This document shows, piece after piece, positions 41,335-51,156 of a stretch of 64,000 nucleotides of DNA. Each line of letters starts with the position of its first letter. The first letter of the stretch is position 1. The stretch is from Exobasidium rhododendri (lineage: Eukaryota; Basidiomycota; Exobasidiomycetes; Exobasidiales; Exobasidiaceae): positions 2,418,001 to 2,482,000 of the forward strand of contig CP110630.1 of NCBI GenBank assembly GCA_026210745.1, in the 5' to 3' direction. Below the pieces are notes generated by a model that did no database searches, was not told the origin of the DNA, and worked only from the letters and a program-made list of their open reading frames with translations. The translations under genes were made by a program, and so were the position numbers.

Positions 41335-42106
41335 CTATCGATCCTCGGCCCACTCATTCTCCTTCTTGATCTGGGCTTCTTCTTCGGGAGTGAAGTCGTT
41401 CTGGATATTGAACAGCTTGCGAATTTCCTCGGGAGTCTGTAGAGAGAGCGGCGAAGGAAGAAGAGGCCATTAGTATGCGGCGGACCGGAATCAAATGAGT
41501 CCAGACGAAATACTACACACCTTTCCCTTGATCATGTTTGCTCTGAAGAAACGAAAGTAAGAGAAGAAAGTGTAGAGACTAGTGTCAGTGAACCGAATCT
41601 GCCAACATGCCACACTACCACTTACACAGTCTTGCAGCCCACGTCGAGAAGTGGCTTGATGTCCAAGTAGTTGGCAGCCAAGATAATTTCAAATAGCATC
41701 TCTTGATCGACGTTGATGAATTTCTGATCCCAGTCACCGATGTCCGTCGTTCGCTTTCGATTCTCTTCTCCTTCATCAGCGGGAGGAGGAGGGTCTGCGC
41801 GATGTTGAGCGCAGTATTCTAAGACCTGTCCGCCACGTAGAGGTAAAGAAAAGGACAGTGACCGTACCAAGAAGGAACAAAGGGTAGGCGGGCACAGAGT
41901 GGGAAAAAGGCGGTCAGCTCTGGACCGAGACACACGATAGTTGCCCTACTCACCTTCTTGAGCACGTTGGAAGACACGTTGACCAACGGAATAGGAGCGT
42001 CTGAATCACCCAAGTCGTCCAACATCGTCTTGATCAGAATTGAGCGTTCAGCGACATCGCGCTCGACCGAAAAGACTTCACTGTCTGATGTAGAGAGTTG
42101 AACCAT
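41335..42106 (-). CDS. SKP1: SCF ubiquitin ligase adaptor Skp1
   Basis: Links F-box proteins to cullin in SCF ligases and joins kinetochore complexes in fungi. The exons, read right to left, are 42106-41954, 41825-41626, 41542-41521 and 41436-41335, giving 158 aa. The BTB/POZ-like fold begins [20 protein letters not shown] with [38 protein letters not shown] and [20 protein letters not shown] follow, then [20 protein letters not shown] and a WAEDR end (WCEDK or similar in other species). The third exon is only 22 nt (ANMIKGK) yet is needed to keep the F-box-binding helix. An Arg/Glu-rich insertion with a proline run ([16 protein letters not shown]) sits at the usual variable loop. Confidence 0.96.
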
Positions 42107-42533
42107 GTTGTGCTGCACAGGGTGGAAAGCGCCCCGGTTAGTGGTTCTTCTGTAATCGGTGGACAAACACACAGACACAACAGCATCGTCTGGCTTACTC
42201 ACCAGATAGCTTCTGGAAGGACAATTCGGAGTGAAAGATAGAAAGCGATGATGGGCGGAGAGGGAGATCACTACCAAACTGCAGCTGTAGTCTTGACTGT
42301 CAGACGCACTTCTTCAGCCCTTTCAACAGAGCCACGCGGTGTCGCGGGGTCGTCGAGGTTAAATCACTCTATCTAAAGATAAAGTCGCGCTTCTCGTTGA
42401 GAACATTGGTGCGAGGCGTCGGTAGGCGAGAGAGAGTGCGTTGACGCTCAGAAGTGCTCTGAAAAGGCGACAGCTAGGAAGGTAGGCAGACAGAGTGTGT
42501 CATCGCGCTTCGGAGGAAAGGCAGGCCAGCAGC
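42107..42533. promoter_or_regulatory. Divergent promoter region SKP1 / PAN2
   Basis: 427 bp between divergent starts, with no separate gene. The PAN2 frame is open for 13 codons upstream with another ATG at 42495, which could be an alternative start. Confidence 0.5.
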
Positions 42534-45500
42534 ATGTCCAGTTGGGCAGAAGTGGGCCACATACTGGCAAATAACGGCCCGCTGGGAATACCGACAAGTG
42601 CAGTCCAATTCGACTCCAACAGCGAAATACTTTGGACTGGGTCAAGTTCAGGCCAGGTGACTTCTCATTTTGGACCTGCTCTGCAGAGATACACCAGCTG
42701 GAGTGCACATCCACTCACCAATGGAAGAGCAATAGATTCGCAGCCGGGAGGGGTCAAGGGGATATTATGCGATGAAAGGGCTGTATACAGTGTTGGAGAA
42801 GAGGGAATAAAAGCAGCCAACAGGAGGGGCACTGTGCGATGGAACATGGCTTCCAGGTGAGAAATGAAAGAGATACATTGGCTTTGTTTGGTCATGATCG
42901 GGAAATTGTTAGCTGACACTCTAGTGCAATGTAGCAAATTGGAACACCCGACTCTCAAGTTGTCGTCGATGTGCTTCTCACCCATTGCATCGTCAGATAT
43001 TGTTACGGGCGGTGCTTCTACCTCTGCCTTGCTTTCTGGGCATGTAGGCAGTGATGATGCTGTTCTATGTATCAACACAGGAACAGGCAGCGTAATTCGA
43101 AGGTCACCTTCCGAAGCACCGATTTCGCACATCAGACGCTCGGGAAAATACATTTGTGCTGGAAACCTGGCTGGTCACATTCAAGTGCGGGACCCAAGAT
43201 CGTTAAACATTGAGCACCGTCTGCATGCTCATCCTGGCGGCCTCGTCGACATGCAAGCCGATGGACATCATCTGTACTCCGTTGGTTGGACAGTGCGATT
43301 AGGGCACCCAATGCCTGAGCCGTTTGTCAAGGTTCACGATCTTCGCACGATGAGAACAATGGCAACCGTTCCCTTTGCGGCTCAAGGTGGGCCTGCTCTC
43401 TTGGCCATTCATCCAAAGTTGTCTTCGACTATCGTAGTTGCTGCCCCCTCTGGTCAATTTCAGATAGCCGACATAAATAATCTAGGCGAGGCCAGCTTTT
43501 ACCAAGTGAACACTTCCACTTATCTTACTTCCATGAGCCTCTCGCAATCTGCCGATTTCATTGCCTTTGGAGAAGCAGATGGATCTGTTCGATTATGGGC
43601 GTCCTCACAAGAAGCATCTCATTTCAACAATTTTACTACGAATCATCTGGAGATGCCAGACATTGCCGAAGTGCCTGCGCCGGTAAATTGGACTACGGAG
43701 ACGTCACTATCCTCGATAGGATTGCCTTACTACGACACCATGCTCCTCTCTTCCATACCATACAGCGACTATACCAGCGAATCCTCACCGTTATTTAATC
43801 CTCCCAAGAAACTGGATCATTCCGTGCTAAAGTCGATGAGGACCGTGGACAACATCTCTTATGCTTCCTTGCCAAGACATCTGAAAGGCAAACGTAATGT
43901 AGTGTCTGGACTGGGTCCTGGAGGAGTGTCTCTGGGAGGCGCTGCAAAGTCGGCGGCCAACGGACGAAAGCTCGAAGACAGAAGAAGGGTAGGCATTCCC
44001 CTCTTCCGCAGTGAAAGGGAAAGAGAAGCAGCTAAGCGAGCAGCAGACGGGACCGATGAACCCGATGAAGCAGAAGTAGCAGTCAGCAGTCCAAGCGCAG
44101 CAGCAATCGCAAGTGGAACGATGCCAAGCTACTATCAAGTCAAGACGATTCAGTACAGTAAATTTGGTGTGGAAGATTTCGACTTTGGCTTTTACAATCA
44201 GACAAAGTACTCTGGACTCGAGACACACATTCAGAACTCGTATGCCAATGCCTACTTGCAGGCACTACACTACCTGCTGCCGTTTCGTGATCTGGCCAAA
44301 GTCCATGTTTCGAGTGTCGAATCGTCATCTGGTGGGACAATGAAGCGTGGGTGCCAGCGAGACAATTGTCTCCTTTGCCAAGCTGGATTCTTGTTCCGAA
44401 TGCTGGAAGATGCGCTCGGTGCAAATTGTCAAGCAACAAATTTCCTGCGTGCTCTAGGCAGTTCAGACCGAGCTGCCTCGTTGGGTCTTATGGACAAAGA
44501 CGATTCACCGAGCGCAGACGTGGCCTACAGTAACCTGATACAGACATTCAACCGATTCATGTTAGACACCGTTGCCGTAGAAGCCACCTCTTCTCTCTCG
44601 ATAAAAGGAGAGGGCCTGATTGCTCATGAGCCAGACGGTCGAGCGAACAGACACCAAGACGAGGAGGCAAGTCGTATCATTTCAAGGTTGTTCTGCAACA
44701 CCGTCTCTACAAAACATACTTGTGCCACATGTGGACATGTCTCCAAGAGGGACAGCGGCAATACTGTAGTGGATCTCCTTTATCCACGCAAAGCGCTCTC
44801 AAACGAAAGAGAGATTCCTTCTGACTTTGCGACTGTCCTCAAGGCTTCACTACTTCGAGAAACGCAGACTAAGGCTACCTGTAGAGCCTGTCGCACTCCT
44901 TTGTCCATCATTCGTAGCAAAAGAATGCTGCCTAGTAACGAGGAACTTCCACAAGCGCTCAGCGTCAATTGCGCGGTCAACACCGGCGATCAATTGCGCT
45001 ACTGGATGGACAATGCCAATACCCTACGGTCGTATCTACCTCCGATGATATCGATGAACTCAAGTGGTGACGATGTCATCGTACGAGAGATACGCCAAGA
45101 TGAAGAACAAGAAAGAGAATCAAAGCGTGGAAGTGCCATCTATACTTTGCGATCGTTGGTTGTTCAAGTTCAAGCCGATCAAGATATACCCCATCTGGTT
45201 GCCATTGTCAAGGTTCCTCGCATTGCTTCGAAAGAGGAGGGAGAAGAGGGAAAGGGAGACCAGTGGCACCTGTTCAATGACTTTCTGGTTCGACCAATAT
45301 CGTCCCAAGAAGCGTTGAGTTTCCCTGCCTCTTGGAAAGTGCCCGCTATTCTACTGTGGGAGAGGACTGATCGAGATGTGCTACAGTTACAGTCAGAATC
45401 GCCACCAGAAGAAAAGAATCTGGATCTACTCTGTCAAGATCTTTCCATCTCGAAGAACCGACGCTTGTCTCTGAAGCGACACACACCTCTTCAATCTTCA

Positions 45501-46327
45501 GAGCTGCCCCTGAAGCCAGGTACAATCATTGCTATTGATTCGGAATTTGTCGCTTTGAATCAGGAGGAGCTTGAATTGAGCAGCGACGGGACTCGAAGGC
45601 TGATACGACCAAGCAAGTTGACTTTGGCTAGAGTATCTGTCCTACGGGGCGAGGGCGAGCAAGAGGGTCTGGCATTCGTAGATGACTTCATCTGGACAAA
45701 GGAGGATGTGGTCGATTACTTGACTCAATTCTCTGGCATCAAACGTGAGTGGCGGCAGTGCGTCGAGACGGGAGGGCTCTACGTGCTGATCATTCCTTTT
45801 TCTTTCTCTTCCTTTCCCTTTTTTTTCAATAGCGGGCGACCTGAGTCCGGAAACGTCGAAACACACCCTTGTACCCCTCAAAGTAGCCTACAAGAAGCTA
45901 CGAATGCTCGTCGACGTTGGTTGCGTCTTCCTTGGGCACGGTCTTAAGAAGGATTTCCGGATCATCAGTGAGTCTTGCATTTACGGGATCTGCGCGCATC
46001 GCTTCATCTCATCCCACTTCCCACCACACTCGTACTGCAGATATCTACGTTCCTCCGTCGCAAGTCATCGACACTGTCGACTTGTTCCAGTCAACTTCAC
46101 ACCCTCGAAAGCTCTCTCTTCGATTCCTTTCCTGGTTCTTGCTAAAGCAGGACATACAGAGTGCCGATCCCAGCGAGGGCCACGATTCGATCGAGGACGC
46201 CTTAGCCGCTCTTAAACTCTACAATCTCTACTGTCAATTCAAAAAGGATCATCGACTGGAGGATGTCTTGGAAGATCTGTATGAAGCCGGTAGGGTGCAT
46301 GGCTGGAAGCCGCCGAATGCACGTTGA
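42534..46327 (+). CDS. PAN2: PAN2 poly(A)-specific deadenylase subunit
   Basis: Catalytic subunit of Pan2-Pan3, which trims poly(A) tails in the cytoplasm. The exons are 42534-42856, 42935-45744, 45833-45967 and 46041-46327, giving 1184 aa. The N-terminal half has WD40-type repeats ([45 protein letters not shown]). Then comes a UCH-like domain starting [20 protein letters not shown], in which the protease Cys is absent, as in other Pan2 proteins. The C-terminal DEDD exonuclease shows Asp976 and Glu978 in AIDSEF, then [11 protein letters not shown] and [14 protein letters not shown]. The last two exons complete the nuclease fold in frame. Confidence 0.95.
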
Positions 46328-46650
46328 TGGAGCAACACTTTCACTCTCCACACAAAGCCCTGACACCCTTGCATTCAATGTACTTTTGCCTTCACTCATA
46401 TACTATGGTTGCTCATTCCCGTTCCACTTAAGTACCACTGAAGAGAAGACTAGCAAGTCAGCAAGGAGCGAGGTGATAGTTAAGCTTTACCTTCTCTTGA
46501 CTGATGTCGGTTGATGTCAAACGGGTTGAGTGCCGACTCACGTGGCGCGGCATTTTTCCCACTCCATGTCTTTGATCACTCTAACCTTTGGTTAAAAAGT
46601 GTTACAATGATCGAATTAACGCCTCCCTATCATAATTCATCACAGCAGTC
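46328..46650. promoter_or_regulatory. Intergenic PAN2 to PAM18
   Basis: 323 bp between two co-directional genes, holding the PAN2 3' end and the PAM18 promoter. No gene is evident. Confidence 0.5.
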
Positions 46651-47317
46651 ATGCTGGCTACTAGAGCACTGGCTATGCGGTCGTCAGCGTCTAGGTCGAT
46701 GAGGCCGACGCAACAAATGATGTTTCAGGTGACGAGCCCACAAGCGCTTGCCACACCCATCATTCTCGTCGGTGCTGGCTTGATCGGAGCGTGAGTTTCA
46801 GAGTGTCAATCTGATTGGCAGATATCAGGGAGAAGGGGAGGTGGGTATCTGACGATCACATCGATTCGACACAGTGGTATTGCAGCCCAACTTCTAAGAG
46901 CTGGCGGCTCATCAGCACCTAGTGGGAAATGGGTAAAAGGCGGCTTTCAATCAAAAATGGACAAGAAGGAGGCAGCACAGGTCCTCGGGCTAAGGTGGGT
47001 AAGAAGACTTGGCTCCACTGGGCAAAACAGACTGGAATTGTCTGTGTTGCTATTATTCAATTTTCTCATCGATTACCCCTTCACCACACAGGGAAACAGC
47101 ACTGACAAAAGTGAAAGTCAAGGAGGCACACCGAAGAATGATGATCGCCAATCATCCAGATCGAGGTGGAGCCCCCTTCCTCGCGAGTAAAATCAACGAA
47201 GCCAAGGTGAGTGTCTTCTTAGTGAGAAGAAGTGGATGTCTCTCTGTCCATACTGGAGCTCACGTAATGATTTTGGCTTCTTTGCAGGACTTACTCGAAA
47301 AGACTGTTCCGAGGTAG
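46651..47317 (+). CDS. PAM18: Mitochondrial import motor J-protein Pam18/Tim14
   Basis: J-protein that stimulates mtHsp70 at the TIM23 channel from the matrix side of the inner membrane. The exons are 46651-46790, 46875-46994, 47092-47206 and 47288-47317, giving 134 aa. An Arg/Ser/Met-rich N-terminus leads into one TM segment ([21 protein letters not shown]). The C-terminal J domain reads [20 protein letters not shown], with the HPD triad at 108-110 in [20 protein letters not shown] and INEAKDLLEKTV at the end. The HPD and flanking basic helix are intact, so it should activate Hsp70. The three junctions are in phase. Confidence 0.95.
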
Positions 47318-47447
47318 CTCGTATCTGTACTAGATCAATCACCATTCAAGTTCCCGCCATTGCAATTACCACTCCTGACGACTACGTACACTTTTGAGCA
47401 GGAATGAGAATGAAAGAGGAAGTGCAACTAGGTAACATAAAGCGGAC

Positions 47448-49216
47448 CTAGCCAGAATGTGCGACAACTTCGCTTGTGATAGATGTACCGCTTGGTCCCA
47501 GTTGATGCCTCAATTGTTCTGGTAGTGCAATCTCCGTGTATTCGCCATCTTCTGCACCTGCTTTGGGTATGCTGACGTTGATGGCACTGCACTTTGCTGT
47601 GATCAGTTCAACGTTCTTGGAAGCCTCGCTCAGATATATTTGACCACTGTCGCATGAATCGATGAGGATCGTCGGCACCGATCCTGTCACCTGCACTGTA
47701 AAGCTCGGCGAGAGTGTCAACTCGAGAGAGGACACAAGCGTATCGAGTAGAATGGACGTCTTCGTGCAGGAAATCATCTGAATCGCATTGACCTTGCCTT
47801 TGACTTGAATCACTGTGTCCTTGCAACCATACACATTGACGGTCTGGCTCAGCGATGTGTCCTCAATCACTATGCCCTTCTCTCCCTCATGGTACTCTAT
47901 GGACCATTTATTGCCCTCTAGTGCCGTCTTTGCCGGCTTTTTAGCCTTGAGGAAGCCAGGCTTGGAACCCGGTCGAGGCGGCGCCGTCTTGCTGCTGGAA
48001 GTGTCTGCTGGTGTAGTAGTAGCAGCAGCTGGAGAAAAAGTACCTTGACGTAATTCTGGATTCTTGTGTGTCATTTCACTCTTGTCCACCCTCCGCAGTC
48101 CACTGGTGATGGCTTCCCCTTTGTTGAGCTCCCCAAAAAGGGCACCCATTCCTCCACCGGCAACGGCGGCAGCTGCAACAGCTTTTGTTGCGGAAGCTGG
48201 AGCTGTCGGCGGTGGAGGAGGCAGGGGAAGAGTTGCCGAGGAGGCAGTAGCCGCTGTAGCGGACGCAGAGAACGCAGCAGCATCACCGCCCTGCCAGCCA
48301 AATCAACGAAAGACATCAGCAGAGCTCTTATGTAGTAGACTAAAATTCGCCTAATTTTCTCTCACCTTTGCATTCCAAGACAGTCCAGTCGTGTGGTACT
48401 TCATCACATAGCTCTTCATTTCATCTAGCAGCAGTGTAAATGACCTAGACCACTCTACATGCGTCTTGTCTGACTCCTTGAATTGCTTGATGACTCTATT
48501 GAACCAGAATTGACCGGAGTTCTTCATTTCTTCGATGTAAGGGCCTGGCTTGGGTTCGACTGTTACCCACCCTACCGCAGGTAAGCCTTCTGCAACGGCC
48601 GATAGATGGTTGAAATGGTCTTTGTCTCCTCTGCTCTTGTCTTTGAGTTCAGAAGCATCGCTCAGCGCCTTTTGTATTGGTTCTAGCAATTTCAGGAAGA
48701 CGGGAGAGGGTGCAGAAGCAGTTCCGACCGGTTTTTGGCATTGGGCTGCACAGACAATGAGACTTCGTACCGCACTGAACGCGGCAGTCACAGAGTTTGT
48801 CTGAAAAAACAAGAAGACATGTCAGAGAGCCGGCAACATGCTGCGTATATTGTTTGTACATTGTATAACTCACCTGCTCGGCAACGTTACCGCCAATCTT
48901 CTTACTTAGTTCGGTGAATGCTATCAATTTAGGAGATACTAACTCGTCCCAAGCTTCTACTGCTGGTGAAGCTTCCCCTGCGGCGGAAGCTGGCAGAGCT
49001 CCCGATGGAGCAGCAGTTGCTTCCTCGGTGGCAGATCGAGTTTGCGTGCTACTGGTGGACTGCTGCTGGACTGTCATGTCCTCTAGTCGGGACGTCGCTG
49101 CCTCTAGACTATTTAGAAGAGAGCTCCCTTTATTAGCAGAGCAAGCCTCAGCACATCTGATAGATCACTCACCGCTTTATGAGCGTTGAAAGATTCCCTA
49201 CCCCCGCAGCACTCAT
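47448..49216 (-). CDS. SRV2: Adenylyl cyclase-associated protein (CAP/Srv2)
   Basis: Actin-monomer recycling factor that also links Ras to adenylyl cyclase in fungi. The exons, read right to left, are 49216-49173, 49108-48874, 48800-48366 and 48290-47448, giving 518 aa (budding yeast 526). The N-terminus IKR-LEAATSRLED (across junction 1) is the cyclase-binding coiled coil. The helical folded domain includes FWFNRVIKQFKE and HTTGLSWNAK. After the Ala/Pro-rich middle (LPLPPPPTAPASA) and a WH2-like GALFGELNKGEAITSGLRRV come the beta-helix CARP repeats (WSIEYHEGEKGIVIEDTS, VNVYGCKDTVIQVKGKVN, ISCTKTSILLDTLVSSLEL). A TG repeat lies 44 bp upstream of the start. Confidence 0.95.
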
Positions 49217-49256
49217 CTTGACTCTTGCCTAGGGAAGGTCTGGGCCTGTACGGTGT

Positions 49257-49298
<42 letters not shown>

Positions 49299-49526
49299 CA
49301 CCACTCAGATACCAATCTTTGCCTGCTCTCGACACCTTTAGGCATTGCTCCAGTGAAGTTGAATCGTGTCCAACCTGACCCACGTGTGTTGTTCTTTTTG
49401 ACGCACAGACCATTTCGCTGCCCTCCAAGCTGTACGCCAGAAGGAAAGGAAGGGGAGAGGGTCAGGGGAAAGATCGAGGACAAGTGACGGCGTGTAGAGG
49501 TTGGAAACTGTGGCCCTGTGATAGCC
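49217..49526. promoter_or_regulatory. Divergent promoter region SRV2 / DUF1917 gene
   Basis: 310 bp between divergent starts, dominated by a TG microsatellite close to SRV2. No gene is seen. Confidence 0.5.
49260..49295 (+). repeat. (TG)18 microsatellite in the SRV2 5' region
   Basis: Eighteen uninterrupted TG units starting 44 bp upstream of the SRV2 ATG. On the SRV2 strand it reads (CA)18, probably within the 5' UTR or core promoter. Confidence 0.96.
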
Positions 49527-50987
49527 ATGCCGAATCTTGCCTGGGAGGAGGCAAGACCAGAAGAATCTCTAGAGACGTTTCTGGCCAAAAATGCACCTTC
49601 GAAGACTTTTAAACCGGAAAGCGGAGATGGATGGATCTGGGTGAGGAGTGACAGAGAGAGCGAGGTCGAAGGAGAAAGTTCATCTCAGTCACTCGAGGTA
49701 GCTCGAAAGGTAGTAGACGGGCTCGTAGACAGGTATCAAGACATAGAGGTGAGCCACCCGTCCCTGCATACAATGCTTAGCTCGCTGACGGGAGCGCAAT
49801 CATTACCAGGACAATGCAAAGATTCCAAAGATCAAGAGTAAGACGTCCGGTCCCAGCAAGAAGATGATGAAAGACCTTGCTGCAAAAGAGGCAGAAGAGA
49901 GGCTGAGAAGCATTGGAAAGGAATGGCCTTGTGGGAAATGGTGAGCTGCAGAGACACCTCCTCGTCAGGCCTAGTTTCCTAGACTGATAAAATTGGACAC
50001 CATCGATCCAGGCTATTCTACGAGCGTGCTGGCTTTGTAGACAATGTCTTCTCCAAACTGGCAAAGTCGATAATCGATGGTCCACTCTCCAAGCTCAAAC
50101 ATGCAAGCTGCCACACTGTGAAAGTCTCTACCGCGGACGGCCTGTTCGCAACGCCATCCCACGATTCCAGACGAGAAGCCACGTCACTCATCTGCCTTTA
50201 CTTCAACGTTGTCTGGAACGCAGAGCATGCGAAAGAAGTGCTCGAGTGCATCGTTAAGGAGCACGGCGAGATACCGAATTCAGCAAAGGCAGATCTCTAC
50301 ACAGCGACTCATATCGACAGTCATGTGAGTGAGGAGACGAGATTGACATGACGTGTAGCGACATGATCAAATTATTGTCTATCATTCTAGCACCCCTCTA
50401 AACTGCGAAGCACGCTTTATCGACCAGCAGAGCTCTTCAACTATGATCTGCTCAAGGAGTGGCAGGCTGAGTTCCGAGCCAACTTGAAGCGAGAACCAGA
50501 GAAAGGAGAGAATGGCGAAGGAAGTGTAAAGAGAAGAGCTCTGAGCGATGGACATGGTGTTCCAGTGAAGCCGGAAGATTATTGGTCCACGAAAGACGAC
50601 GACGACGACTTTGAGGAAGTCAGAAGTAGCGAGAAAGACACGAAAGTAGGAGAAAGAGCCTCACCTTTGAAGGAAAATACAGGATCGCAGAATCCTGATC
50701 GTAAGCAAGATCGCTCCGTCGCAAAAATCACCTCAAGCGGGAAGGAAGGCACCAGGACTGCGGAGAGCGATTCAGATACCGAGGATGAGGACGAGTTCAT
50801 CATAGAAACTAGGCCCCTCAAGAAAGCTACTTCCCTTTCGCCGGCGGCAAAGGAGAGTCCTTCGACCGCTATCCCAAATGAAAAAAGGAACGCATCGCCA
50901 GACCCAGGCATCAAGCAGACGATCCTGCCTATTCCAACTACCCTTTCCGCCAAGAAGAGAGACCGATTTGGTCGCACAGACTTCTAG
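49527..50987 (+). CDS. DUF1917 (UPF0696-like) protein
   Basis: The exons are 49527-49748, 49810-49940, 50012-50324 and 50391-50987, giving 420 aa. The domain is recognisable as DUF1917, known from animal C11orf68 and fungal proteins of unknown function. Landmarks are GWIWVRSD, WPCGKWLFYERAGFVDNVF (formed across junction 2), HTVKVSTAD, SLICLYFNVVWNAEHAKEVL and KADLYTATHIDSHHPSKLRST. The 180-residue C-terminal half is Lys/Glu/Asp/Ser-rich and disordered, with an acidic run (DDDDDFEEV, DSDTEDEDEF) and basic clusters, which suggests a nuclear location. I infer no activity. Confidence 0.85.
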
Positions 50988-51156
50988 GACCATCGCTCTT
51001 TCACACCACCAAGCCACTCGAAGATCCGGGAAATGCCAGCCATCAATACTAAGCACAACCGTTTCTGTATACATATGGTATGAGGATCCTTGATTTGTCC
51101 TCTTTGAAATCAATCGACACCTCCCAAAACCTCCCCATCAGCAATGAGAATTTAAT

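Noticed and set aside
42495-42533. Alternative upstream PAN2 start codon
   Set aside because: Adds 13 unconserved residues; MSSWAEV fits Pan2 N-termini better. Kept only as an alternative.
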